The notes: a model not told the origin generated them from the letters alone. Positions 1 through 6,676 are shown, numbered from the stretch's first letter. The stretch: DNA of 8,948 nt from an uncultured Clostridia bacterium (GCA_947167415.1 CAMVHY010000039.1:1-8948), one strand, 5' to 3'. Made by a program: numbers and translations.

Positions 1-11
1 TTATTTTCCAT
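1..11 (-). CDS. 5' end of a second small-peptide gene (runs off the left edge)
   Basis: On the minus strand an ATG at 11-9 follows GGGAGG (26-21) with 9 bases between. The visible codons are ATG GAA AAT, then AA at the edge, the same start as the complete gene at 255-172. Only the start lies in the window, so length and product are unknown. The near-identical upstream unit and matching first codons suggest a paralog of the 27-residue peptide. Confidence 0.5.
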
Positions 12-67
12 AATTTTTTGCCTCCCTTGTATCAACAAAAAAACAAAAAACAAACTATTCATATGTT

Positions 68-96
68 ATTATAATAAATCCAAAAGACAATGTCAA
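68..96 (-). promoter_or_regulatory. Consensus sigma70-type promoter of repeat copy 1
   Basis: On the minus strand TTGACA (96-91), a 17-base spacer and TATAAT (73-68) match the housekeeping consensus perfectly. Transcription would start near base 61, about 50 bases before the ATG at 11. The -10 sits in a perfect 12-bp palindrome (66-77, TTATTATAATAA), so a TATAAT also reads on the plus strand, but no plus-strand -35 is visible. Confidence 0.85.
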
Positions 97-171
97 CTGT
101 TTTTATTAACATTTATTCATTAAACAAAAAAATTAATTCGATAAATTGTTTTTTTCAGATCTTTCTTTTAG

Positions 172-255
172 TTATTTAACACTTTGACGATGGCATTTAA
201 ATGAATCATAAGCACCCCAATCAATACCATCACTTGCAATATTTTTATTTTCCAT
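172..255 (-). CDS. 27-residue peptide of unknown function, tandem small-peptide family
   Basis: The ATG at 255-253 follows GGGAGG (270-265) with a 9-base gap. The frame is open for 27 codons to a TAA at 174-172. The peptide begins MENKNIASDGIDW and ends FKCHRQSVK. The N-terminal half is acidic with a GIDWGAYDSF-like aromatic core, and the tail is basic with a single Cys. There is no signal peptide or membrane segment. I recognise no family. Support for a real gene is the dedicated promoter, the strong ribosome site and conservation of the whole start region in a second copy. A secreted signal, a precursor of a modified peptide, an antimicrobial or immunity peptide, or a leader peptide are all possible. 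No processing or export gene is adjacent, and no clear terminator follows. It could also be the truncated N-terminus of a longer ancestral gene. Confidence 0.6.
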   Translation of the reverse strand: MENKNIASDGIDWGAYDSFKCHRQSVK

Positions 256-377
256 AATTTTTTGCCTCCCTTGTATCAACAAAAAAACAAAAAACAAACC
301 ATTCATATGTTACTATAATAAATCCAAAAGACAATGTCAGCTGTTTTTATTAATATTTATCCATTAAACAAAAAAAT
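245..377 (-). repeat. Direct repeat copy 2
   Basis: Second copy of the 133-bp unit, 244 bp from the first. Two of the five substitutions fall inside promoter hexamers: the -35 reads CTGACA instead of TTGACA and the -10 reads TATAGT instead of TATAAT. The ribosome site and start codon are unchanged. The unit ends about 25 bp before the divergent acyltransferase gene, so that gene's upstream region is built from repeat sequence. Confidence 0.95.
312..340 (-). promoter_or_regulatory. Weakened promoter of the 27-residue peptide gene
   Basis: On the minus strand CTGACA (340-335), a 17-base spacer and TATAGT (317-312) form a promoter with one deviation from consensus in each hexamer. It is otherwise the same as the copy 1 promoter. 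The leader to the ATG at 255 is again about 50 bases and T-rich. This copy is expected to be weaker than copy 1. Confidence 0.75.
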
Positions 378-401
378 AACTAAGAGGTTGATTTTAAAAT
401 A

Positions 402-1472
402 ATGAGTGAAGGACGAGAAAAAATAATTTTGCCAGACAGAAAAATTTATTTAGATTACTTAAGAGTGTTTGCAATTTTTGCGATGATAATGTTACATGTA
501 GCAAGTCAAAACTGGGCTTATATAAATGTAAATAGTTTCACTTGGCAAATATTTAATTTTTTTGATGGAATTTTAAGATGGTGTGTACCAATTTTTGTAA
601 TGATAAGCGGAAACTTATTTTTGAGTAAAGAAATTCTGATTAAAAAATTATATTTTAAGTATATCCTGCGCTTAATAATCGCTTTTTTGTTTTGGTCTTG
701 TTTTTATGCGTTGGTTGATATTAAAGAAAAAAATTTTATTTCTGTGTATTCGGAATTTATTACGGGGCATTATCATATGTGGTTTATTTTAATGATAATC
801 GGTTTATATATTTGTGTGCCTTTTATAAAATTAGTTGCTAATAACAAAAATATATCGAGATATTATTTATTAATAGCATTTTTGTTTGCGTTTTTTTTGC
901 CACAAGTTGTTACGCTAGTCAACGATTTTGGTGCAAATTACATGATTAAGGCAGTTTCCAAAATAAATTGCAATATGTCTTTTATGTACATGAATAATGT
1001 TGTTGCTGGATTTGTGCCTTATTTTATTTTAGGGAATTATTTAGATAAAACGGAGCTTAATAAAAAAACAAGAATGATTATTTATATAATGGGCGTATTA
1101 TGTTTTTTTTTAACTGTATATTTAAGTTGGATAGTTTCTGTTAAGGCACAAATTGCGCTTGAAAATTATTATGGACCGTGGCGAGTAAATGTTTTATTTG
1201 AAAGTGTTGCTGTGTATATATGGTTTAAATATAAAAAATATAATGTAAAGAAATTAAATGCGGTTGTTGTTAAGTTATCGAAATATAGTTTCGGAGCTTA
1301 TTTAGTTCATGCGTTTGTAATTGAAAAATTAGACATTTTTTTTGGCTTAAATAGTCTGTCTTTTAATCCTATTTTTTCGGTTGTTTTAATAGGCGTCTTG
1401 GTATTTATTGTTTCGTTTATGATTTCTGGAATTTTAAATAATATTCCCGGTTTAAAAAAATATATTGTGTAA
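402..1472 (+). CDS. Membrane acyltransferase, family 3 (WecH-like)
   Basis: A 356-residue polytopic membrane protein of the acyltransferase-3 family, which transfers acyl (usually acetyl) groups to sugars of surface polysaccharides or glycolipids at the inner membrane. Residues 14-32 hold the typical KIYLDYLRVFA segment with Arg21 and the conserved first-helix His32. VPIFVMISGNLFL (about 62-74) is the second family hallmark. Roughly ten hydrophobic segments follow, including a WFILMIIGLYI helix, YFILGNYLD and a late SFGAYLVHAF motif. Length and pattern resemble E. coli WecH (enterobacterial common antigen O-acetyltransferase), but the acceptor here cannot be told. The ATG start follows AAGAGG at 382-387 with a rather long 14-base gap; no better start is near. 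It is transcribed alone, diverging from the peptide repeat and ending at a terminator. The ATG start contrasts with the TTG/GTG starts of the operon that follows. Confidence 0.88.
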   Translation: MSEGREKIILPDRKIYLDYLRVFAIFAMIMLHVASQNWAYINVNSFTWQIFNFFDGILRWCVPIFVMISGNLFLSKEILIKKLYFKYILRLIIAFLFWSCFYALVDIKEKNFISVYSEFITGHYHMWFILMIIGLYICVPFIKLVANNKNISRYYLLIAFLFAFFLPQVVTLVNDFGANYMIKAVSKINCNMSFMYMNNVVAGFVPYFILGNYLDKTELNKKTRMIIYIMGVLCFFLTVYLSWIVSVKAQIALENYYGPWRVNVLFESVAVYIWFKYKKYNVKKLNAVVVKLSKYSFGAYLVHAFVIEKLDIFFGLNSLSFNPIFSVVLIGVLVFIVSFMISGILNNIPGLKKYIV

Positions 1473-1513
1473 ATCTAGTAAAAAGAATTTTTTATATGTA
1501 TTTAAATTAAGTA

Positions 1514-1548
1514 CGCTGCGAAAATTTATTTTTCGGAGCGCTTTTTTT
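1514..1548 (+). terminator. Intrinsic terminator of the acyltransferase gene
   Basis: The arm CGCT-G-CGAAAA (1514-1524) pairs with TTTTCG-G-AGCG (1530-1540), giving ten pairs with one G-G mismatch and a short T/A loop. A run of seven T (1542-1548) follows. It lies 42 bases after the acyltransferase stop and separates that gene from the uppS operon. Confidence 0.85.
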
Positions 1549-1678
1549 GATAGAAAAATATTTTTTGTAGCTAAATAAAAAAAATGAACACGTCAACAAA
1601 TTAAGATTTAGATGTAATAAACGTGTGTAGGATATATGATTTATAAATTTGTAAAAATAATTTGGAGTCAGTATTTTT

Positions 1679-1687
1679 TGTTATGAT
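1679..1687 (+). promoter_or_regulatory. Candidate extended -10 promoter of the uppS cluster
   Basis: TGT-TATGAT is an extended -10 element with 5 of 6 matches to TATAAT, 28 bases before the uppS start. No good -35 lies at 16-18 bases upstream, so the call rests on the TGn extension and on the terminator before this region. A second TATGAT at 1635-1640 is less well placed. The rest of 1549-1715 is AT-rich with no open frame of note. Confidence 0.4.
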
Positions 1688-1715
1688 TATAAGAAAAATT
1701 TTGGAGTGAAAAAAG

Positions 1716-2423
1716 TTGGATGAGTTAAAGATTCCTGAACACATTGCAATAATAATGGACGGAAATCGACGGTGGGCAAAAAAAAAATTTTTGAATATAA
1801 AATCGGGACATCAGGCAGGTGCTGAAAATCTTGAAAAAATTTTAAATGATGCCAATGAATTAGGAATAAAGTATTTAACGGTTTATGCGTTTTCGACAGA
1901 AAATTGGAAAAGAAATAAAAATGAAGTAGAAGATTTGATGGATTTAATGGATTATTATTTAGATAAATATATTAAAAAACTGGATAAAAAAAATTATAGA
2001 ATAAGATTTATAGGCAATATTTTTGGATTGAAAGAGAGTTTAAGAAAAAAAATTTTTGAGCTGGAGAAATTAAGCGAAAAAAATATGGGTTTAAATTTTA
2101 TTATTGCGTTAAATTATGGAGGGCAGAATGAAATTTTGAGAGCGATAAAAAAAATTTGTGATAAAGTTATAAGAAAAGAAATTTTTGTAGATGATATTGA
2201 TGAGATGATATTTAAAAAATTTTTGGATACGAAAGAAATAATTGATCCGGATTTATTAATAAGAACAGGTGGAGAAAAAAGATTAAGTAATTTTTTGTTG
2301 TGGCAAATAGCTTATTCGGAATTATATTTTTGTAATAAATTATGGCCGGATTTTAATAAAAATGATTTATTGGAAGCAATAAAAGAATTTTCGAGTAGGA
2401 AAAGAAGATTCGGTGGAAATTGA
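1716..2423 (+). CDS. uppS: Isoprenyl transferase / undecaprenyl diphosphate synthase
   Basis: A cytosolic cis-prenyltransferase. It condenses isopentenyl diphosphate units onto farnesyl diphosphate to make undecaprenyl diphosphate, the lipid carrier for peptidoglycan and surface polysaccharides. The 235 residues fit the family (about 230-255). Hallmarks: MDGNRRWA with the metal-binding Asp15, GHQAGAENL, TVYAFSTENWKR, NYGGQNEI, and RTGGEKRLSNFLLWQ (from about residue 183) with the diphosphate-binding Arg residues, then AYSELYF and WPDF. The TTG start follows GGAG at 1703-1706 with a 9-base gap and gives the expected short N-terminus before IPEHIAIIMDGN. It is the first gene of a close-packed plus-strand cluster. 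In many Bacillota frr lies just upstream, but here an acyltransferase gene does. Confidence 0.96.
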   Translation: MDELKIPEHIAIIMDGNRRWAKKKFLNIKSGHQAGAENLEKILNDANELGIKYLTVYAFSTENWKRNKNEVEDLMDLMDYYLDKYIKKLDKKNYRIRFIGNIFGLKESLRKKIFELEKLSEKNMGLNFIIALNYGGQNEILRAIKKICDKVIRKEIFVDDIDEMIFKKFLDTKEIIDPDLLIRTGGEKRLSNFLLWQIAYSELYFCNKLWPDFNKNDLLEAIKEFSSRKRRFGGN

Positions 2424-2446
2424 TTTTTTTAAAGAGAGATGGTTTT

Positions 2447-3265
2447 GTGTTAAAAAGAATTTTGACAGCGTTGTTTGGTTTACCATTGGTATTTTTTTTA
2501 ATTCACAAGGGTGGATTAATTTTACAAGTGGCAGTTTTTATTTGTGCAATGATTGGTTTGAATGAAATTTATAGCGCGATGTCAAAAAATAAGTTAAGAA
2601 TAAATATTTTAGGTTATTTATTGTCAGGAGCTTATATTTTTATATTAAATGATTTTACGTTTAAGAAATTTATTATAGTTTCGAGTGCGTTTATAATAAT
2701 CGCGTTGATTTTTCTGGTTTTTGATTATAAAAAAATAAATATTATAGACTGCATGATAATGTTGTTTGGTTTTTTTTATGTTAGTTTTTTGCTGTCGTTT
2801 ATAATTTTAGTAAGAAAGCAAATTTATGGCGAGTTTTTTACATGGCTGATATTTATTTCGGCGTGGGGTTGTGATACATGTGCATATTTTTTTGGAAAAA
2901 TATTTGGCAGAAAAAAATTAATACCGGGATTAAGTCCGAAAAAAACTGTTGAGGGAGCAATCGGAGGAAGTTTAGGAGCAACGCTTTTAGGTTTTGTTTA
3001 CGCGTTTTTTATATCATATTTTTATAAAATTAAGCATAATAATTTTTTATTGGCATGTGTTATAATCTGTTTTGTTGGTTCTGTTTTGGCACAACTCGGT
3101 GATTTAGCGGCATCGGCAATAAAAAGATATAATAATTTAAAAGACTACGGGAAAATATTTCCTGGTCATGGTGGTTTTTTAGATAGATTTGACAGTGTTT
3201 TATTTACAGGACCTGTTGTTTATATTTTTTTATATTTCATGCAGAGAATTAATTTATTTGGTTAA
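2447..3265 (+). CDS. cdsA: Phosphatidate cytidylyltransferase (CDP-diglyceride synthase)
   Basis: An integral membrane enzyme making CDP-diacylglycerol from phosphatidate and CTP, the entry step to phosphatidylglycerol and other phospholipids. The 272 residues contain about eight hydrophobic helices. The C-terminal family signature is nearly perfect: S-A-I-K-R (about 223-227), L-K-D, F-P-G-H-G-G and D-R-F-D (about 246-249), which supply the metal-binding acidic residues. WGCDTCAYFFGK and SPKKTVEGAIGG are also typical. I chose GTG 2447 because it follows AGAGAGA (2433-2439) at 7 bases and gives the usual MLKRILTALFGLP start. A TTG at 2420 overlapping the uppS stop would add nine residues, but its GGTGG lies only three bases away. 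Translation is probably coupled to uppS. Confidence 0.94.
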   Translation: MLKRILTALFGLPLVFFLIHKGGLILQVAVFICAMIGLNEIYSAMSKNKLRINILGYLLSGAYIFILNDFTFKKFIIVSSAFIIIALIFLVFDYKKINIIDCMIMLFGFFYVSFLLSFIILVRKQIYGEFFTWLIFISAWGCDTCAYFFGKIFGRKKLIPGLSPKKTVEGAIGGSLGATLLGFVYAFFISYFYKIKHNNFLLACVIICFVGSVLAQLGDLAASAIKRYNNLKDYGKIFPGHGGFLDRFDSVLFTGPVVYIFLYFMQRINLFG

Positions 3266-3319
3266 TTTTTAGATTATGGATGTAGTGTATGTTAAAAAAA
3301 ATTTTTGAGGTGTAAGGAA

Positions 3320-4381
3320 TTGGCTATTTTGTGGGCAATAATTATTTTTGGTTTGATAGTTTTAGTACATGAGTTTGGACATTTTTTATTGGCAAAAAAA
3401 AATAATATAACAGTAGAAGAATTTGCTATTGGAATGGGACCAAAGATTTTGAGTAAGAAAATTGGTGAGACGGTTTATTCACTAAGGATTTTGCCGTTGG
3501 GTGGATTTTGTCAAATGTTAGGCGAAGACGGCGAAAGTGATAGTGAAAAAGCTTTTGGGAATAAAACTGTTTGGCAAAGAATGAAAGTTATTATTGCCGG
3601 CGCAGGAATGAATTTTTTATTGGCGTTTATAATTTTTTTTTGTTTGAGTGTATTTGGTGGAACGGAAATTCCGAGAGTAAAAAAAGTTTTAATTGATTCG
3701 CCTGTATATAAAGCAGGTGTGTTAGCTGGAGATTATATTTATAAAATAAATGGGCAAAAAATAAATATAGTGCAGGATTTGAATTTTTATTTGTCGGATT
3801 TAAAAAAGAGTGAAGAAAAGATTAATTTAATCGTAAAACGTGGAAATAAATTATTGAATTTTAATATTGATTTGCCAAAAGCAAAAAATAAAAATTATAT
3901 TTTGGGATTCGAGAAAGATTATTTGACAGGGATATTGAGTAATTTTAATGGCTATAAAAAAATTAATGTCGTTGAAGCTTTTTATAATGCGTTTTTTTTG
4001 ATTGTGTTTTATATAAGATTAGCTTTTGTGGGATTATTTAGATTAATTTTTTTAAAGCTATCTATTCGGGATATGGCGGGACCGATTGGAATTGTAAAAA
4101 TAATAGGTGATGTGTATAATGGTGCTGTTAAACAAAGAATAATTTATAGAATAGCAGAGATGGCAAATTTTACGGCTATTTTAAGTGCGAACATAGGAAT
4201 TTTTAATTTATTGCCATTACCTGCTTTAGATGGTGGAAGATTATTTTTTTTGTTGATTGAGGCAGTAAGACATAAAAAAATTAATCAAGAGAAAGAAGGT
4301 TTGATACACTTTATAGGTTTTGTTATGTTAGTAATATTTGCAGTTATAATTGCTGTGAGTGATATATTAAAAATAATTTAA
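3320..4381 (+). CDS. rseP: Site-2 membrane zinc metalloprotease RseP/RasP
   Basis: An intramembrane protease that cleaves membrane-spanning substrates such as anti-sigma factors and remnant signal peptides. The zinc site HEFGH is at residues 17-21 in the first helix. The third zinc ligand is Asp304 in NLLPLPALDGGRL near the C-terminus. A single PDZ domain (about 115-195, with SPVYKAGVLAGDYIYKING) lies between them. GGFCQMLGED after the first helix is also typical. At 353 residues it matches the one-PDZ Bacillota form. TTG 3320 follows GAGGTG (3308-3313) at about 7 bases and gives the expected start one helix before HEFGH. The TTG at 3305 lies before that ribosome site and was not used. dxr, which usually separates cdsA from rseP, is absent: only 54 bp lie between the two genes. 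Confidence 0.95.
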   Translation: MAILWAIIIFGLIVLVHEFGHFLLAKKNNITVEEFAIGMGPKILSKKIGETVYSLRILPLGGFCQMLGEDGESDSEKAFGNKTVWQRMKVIIAGAGMNFLLAFIIFFCLSVFGGTEIPRVKKVLIDSPVYKAGVLAGDYIYKINGQKINIVQDLNFYLSDLKKSEEKINLIVKRGNKLLNFNIDLPKAKNKNYILGFEKDYLTGILSNFNGYKKINVVEAFYNAFFLIVFYIRLAFVGLFRLIFLKLSIRDMAGPIGIVKIIGDVYNGAVKQRIIYRIAEMANFTAILSANIGIFNLLPLPALDGGRLFFLLIEAVRHKKINQEKEGLIHFIGFVMLVIFAVIIAVSDILKII

Positions 4382-4399
4382 TTTGTGGAGGGTTTAATA

Positions 4400-5740
4400 T
4401 TGGGTAAAAAATATGATCGTATTATAGGAGAAGGATTAAATTTTAGTGATGTTTTGGTCATACCAAACAAAATCAGTGTAGGTTTTGATGATATAAGTTT
4501 AAAAAGTTACTTGACAAAAGAAATAGTTGTAAACATGCCATTAATAAGCGCACCAACAAACGCCGAGTTGCAAACAATTACTGAATCAGAAATGGCTATA
4601 GCGATTGCAAGACAAGGGGGAATTGGTGTAATACATTGTAATATGCCAGTAGAATTACAGGCGTTAGAAGTAGATAAAGTGAAAAGATCGCAACATGGAG
4701 TTATTAGTGATCCATTTTATTTGTCACCGAATAATTATATACGCGAAGCATTGGAGTTAATGGGACGATATAAAATTTCTGGCGTGCCGATTTGTGAAGG
4801 CAAAAAACTTGTCGGAATTATTACTAATCGTGATATCAAGTTTGAAAATAATTATGAACGAAAAATTTATGAATTAATGACGAGCGAAAATTTAATAACT
4901 GCACCTGAAAGAACTAGTTTAGGAGAAGCTAAAAAAATTTTGGCTAAATATAAAATAGAAAAATTGCCGTTAGTGGATGATGAAGGCAATTTAAAAGGCT
5001 TAATCACGATTAAAGATATAGAAAAAGCTATTAAATATCCAAATGCTGCACATGATAAAAACGGAAGGTTATTAGTAGCTGCAATGGTTTTATGCGGTGA
5101 TGAAACTTTGTTTAGATGCGAGAAATTAATGGAATCACATGTTGATGCAATAGTTTTGGAAAGTAATTATAAGTATAGCTATAGTGATAAATTTATAAAT
5201 AAAGTCAGAGAGGTAAAAAATAGTTTTAAGAATTTGCAGTTAATAGTAGGAAATGTCGTAACTCCAGATGCAGTTCACGAATTAATTTTAGCCGGTGCTG
5301 ATGCGATAAAAGTTGGTCTTGGTACTGCAACAAATTCTGATATTAATATTAATTCGGGGGTTGGTTTGCCACAACTCAATGCTCTTTTAAATTGTGTTAA
5401 TGAAGCCAGCAAATATGGGGTTCCGATTATAGCTGATGGCGGAATCAGATATTCAGGTGATTTAACAAAGGCATTTGCAGCTGGTGCTGATGTTTGTATG
5501 TTAGGTAGTATGTTTTTAAATTGTTATATTAACGAAGAAAGGATACGGCTGCACAAAAATGATAGATATAGAAGATTCATAGGAAACATATCTGCAAAAG
5601 AATTATATGGAGATATGAAATTATCAGAAATAATAGAGTATCTATCAAGTGGCTTAAAGTTAGGCATGTATTATTGCGGTGCTAAAGATATTAGTGAGTT
5701 GCAGAAATGTAAATTTATTCGAGCAAAAAATATGAGATAA
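4400..5740 (+). CDS. IMP dehydrogenase-like protein with CBS pair, probably catalytically inactive
   Basis: The closest family is IMP dehydrogenase (GuaB), which oxidises IMP to XMP with NAD. Scaffold retained: GLNFSDVLVIPNK, MAIAIARQGGIGVIH, VISDPF, a full CBS/Bateman pair (about 95-215, with ISGVPI, LVGIITNRDI, KIEKLPLVDDEG and GLITIKDIEKAIKYPNAAHD), GRLLVAA, IADGGIRYSGD with the IMP-ribose Asp346, GSMF and YCGA. Catalytic parts lost: the loop GPGSICTTR is replaced by GTATNSDIN, with Ser313 at the nucleophilic Cys position; DTAHGHS reads ESNYKYS (254-260); SAGMDT reads SAPTNA; YRGMGS reads RFIGNIS; and the mobile flap with its Arg-Tyr pair is almost entirely deleted. That accounts for 446 residues against about 485-490. 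The frame is intact, so this is not simple decay. It is not a GMP reductase either, since that family keeps the Cys. TTG 4400 follows GGAGGG (4387-4392) at 7 bases, 18 bp after rseP. A regulatory, nucleotide-sensing role is inferred. Confidence 0.85.
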   Translation: MGKKYDRIIGEGLNFSDVLVIPNKISVGFDDISLKSYLTKEIVVNMPLISAPTNAELQTITESEMAIAIARQGGIGVIHCNMPVELQALEVDKVKRSQHGVISDPFYLSPNNYIREALELMGRYKISGVPICEGKKLVGIITNRDIKFENNYERKIYELMTSENLITAPERTSLGEAKKILAKYKIEKLPLVDDEGNLKGLITIKDIEKAIKYPNAAHDKNGRLLVAAMVLCGDETLFRCEKLMESHVDAIVLESNYKYSYSDKFINKVREVKNSFKNLQLIVGNVVTPDAVHELILAGADAIKVGLGTATNSDININSGVGLPQLNALLNCVNEASKYGVPIIADGGIRYSGDLTKAFAAGADVCMLGSMFLNCYINEERIRLHKNDRYRRFIGNISAKELYGDMKLSEIIEYLSSGLKLGMYYCGAKDISELQKCKFIRAKNMR

Positions 5741-5804
5741 AATTAAAATCGTTTTATTTAAATGTATTTTATTTGATTATAAACGCTTTAATGTAAAAAT
5801 TTTG

Positions 5805-5837
5805 CCCCTGAGAGAAATTTCGGAGGTGTTTTTTTTT
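5805..5837 (+). terminator. Candidate intrinsic terminator of the uppS to IMPDH-like cluster
   Basis: A short imperfect hairpin, in which CCT (5807-5809) pairs with AGG (5824-5826), a G/A-rich internal mismatch follows and GAG pairs with TTC nearer the loop. Nine T (5829-5837) come directly after. The stem is weak, but the long T run and its place 65 bases after the stop codon support a terminator. The GGAGG in the 3' arm is followed by no usable start codon, so it is not read as a ribosome site. Confidence 0.5.
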
Positions 5838-5929
5838 AAGTAAAAAAAATAATATTTTGTGGCATAGCAAAAAAATTTAAATGTATTCTCGATAAATCTG
5901 TGATAAAAATTATATTTGAATATATTTTT

Positions 5930-5938
5930 TGATAGAAT
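5930..5938 (+). promoter_or_regulatory. Extended -10 promoter of the two-component operon
   Basis: TGA-TAGAAT gives a TGn extension plus a 5-of-6 match to TATAAT. The -35 region at 17 bases (TTATAT) is poor, as often in extended -10 promoters. Transcription would start near 5945, leaving a leader of about 36 bases with GGGAG at 5966-5970. The rest of 5838-5929 is AT-rich with no gene. Confidence 0.5.
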
Positions 5939-5980
5939 GGAAGCGAATTTTTAAATATTTTTTATGGGAGCAAGATTAAT

Positions 5981-6676
5981 TTGTCTTATAAAATTTTAAT
6001 TGTTGATGACGAAAAATTAATTGTCAAAGGAATAAAATTTAGTTTGGAGCAAGATAATATGATTGTTGATACGGCTTTTGATGGCGAAGAAGCAATTGAG
6101 AAAATAAAAAAAAATAATTATGACTTATTGATTTTAGATTTAATGTTGCCAAAAATCGATGGGCTTGAGATTTGTCAGCAATGTCGTGAATTTTCTTTGG
6201 TGCCAATAATTATTTTGACTGCAAAAAGTGAGCCGATAGATAAAATTATTGGGTTAGATTATGGCGCGGATGATTATTTAACAAAGCCATTTAATATTTT
6301 AGAATTAAAAGCGCGAATAAAAGCAATTTTACGTCGGAGTAAAAAAAATAATTCTGAGGCTGATAATTTTAAGTCGAATGTTTTAAAATTACGCGATTTG
6401 GAAATTGATTTAGATTCAAAACGAGTTTTTGTAAATAAGATAGAAAAAATATTGCCGGCAAAAGAATTTATTTTGCTAGAAATTTTGGTTAGAAATCCAA
6501 ATAAAATTTATAGTCGCGAGAGTTTATTAAAAATTGTTTGGGGAGAAAAATATCCAGGAGATGCACGAACAGTTGATGTGCATATAAGAAGATTGCGCGA
6601 AAAAATCGAGCCGAATCCAAGTGAGCCGATTTATATTTTTACGCGTTGGGGGGCAGGTTATTATTTTAAGAAATAA
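5981..6676 (+). CDS. Response regulator, OmpR/PhoB family (WalR-like)
   Basis: A 231-residue DNA-binding response regulator. The receiver domain (about 3-118) has the acidic pair Asp9-Asp10, phospho-acceptor Asp53 in LLILDLMLP, switch Thr80 in IIILTAK and Lys102 in TKPF. IDKIIGLDYGADDYLTKPF closely follows the WalR/PhoP/PhoB subgroup. The C-terminal winged helix (about 132-229) has the usual LLEILVRNPNKIYSRESLL, then the recognition helix TVDVHIRRLREKIEP and a closing GAGYYF. TTG is the start, 10 bases after GGGAG. The gene is promoter-proximal and overlaps or abuts its kinase. The subgroup includes cell-wall (WalR), phosphate (PhoB) and resistance regulators; the target genes cannot be told from sequence. 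The IseA-like lipoprotein gene next door makes a cell-wall role attractive. Confidence 0.95.
   Translation: MSYKILIVDDEKLIVKGIKFSLEQDNMIVDTAFDGEEAIEKIKKNNYDLLILDLMLPKIDGLEICQQCREFSLVPIIILTAKSEPIDKIIGLDYGADDYLTKPFNILELKARIKAILRRSKKNNSEADNFKSNVLKLRDLEIDLDSKRVFVNKIEKILPAKEFILLEILVRNPNKIYSRESLLKIVWGEKYPGDARTVDVHIRRLREKIEPNPSEPIYIFTRWGAGYYFKK

Larger units (their letters stand above)
1..133 (-). repeat. Direct repeat copy 1 (promoter, leader and start of a small-peptide gene)
   Basis: Bases 1-133 match 245-377 at 128 of 133 positions. The differences are at 56, 69, 96, 110 and 117, all transitions. Identity stops abruptly after 133. It may continue to the left beyond the window, because the matching part of copy 2 leads into an open reading frame. 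Read on the minus strand, the unit contains a promoter, a T-rich leader with repeated GTTTG-like words, a GGGAGG ribosome site and an ATG. It is therefore a duplicated expression unit rather than an insertion sequence; no transposase or terminal inverted repeats are visible. Confidence 0.95.

Noticed and set aside
1..377. Repeats as part of a CRISPR array or insertion sequence
   Set aside because: Only two long copies with a gene between them. There are no short regular repeats, spacers, terminal inverted repeats or transposase.
1588..1626. Inverted repeat ACACGT ... ACGTGT upstream of uppS
   Set aside because: Only six base pairs with a 27-base loop and no T run or promoter overlap. Chance is sufficient.
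3275..3310. Nine-codon frame starting ATG GAT GTA between cdsA and rseP
   Set aside because: No ribosome site and far too short. It simply ends at the rseP ribosome site.
4400..5740. Annotating the gene simply as guaB
   Set aside because: The scaffold matches, but the catalytic Cys, the surrounding loop and the flap are absent, so the enzyme name would mislead.
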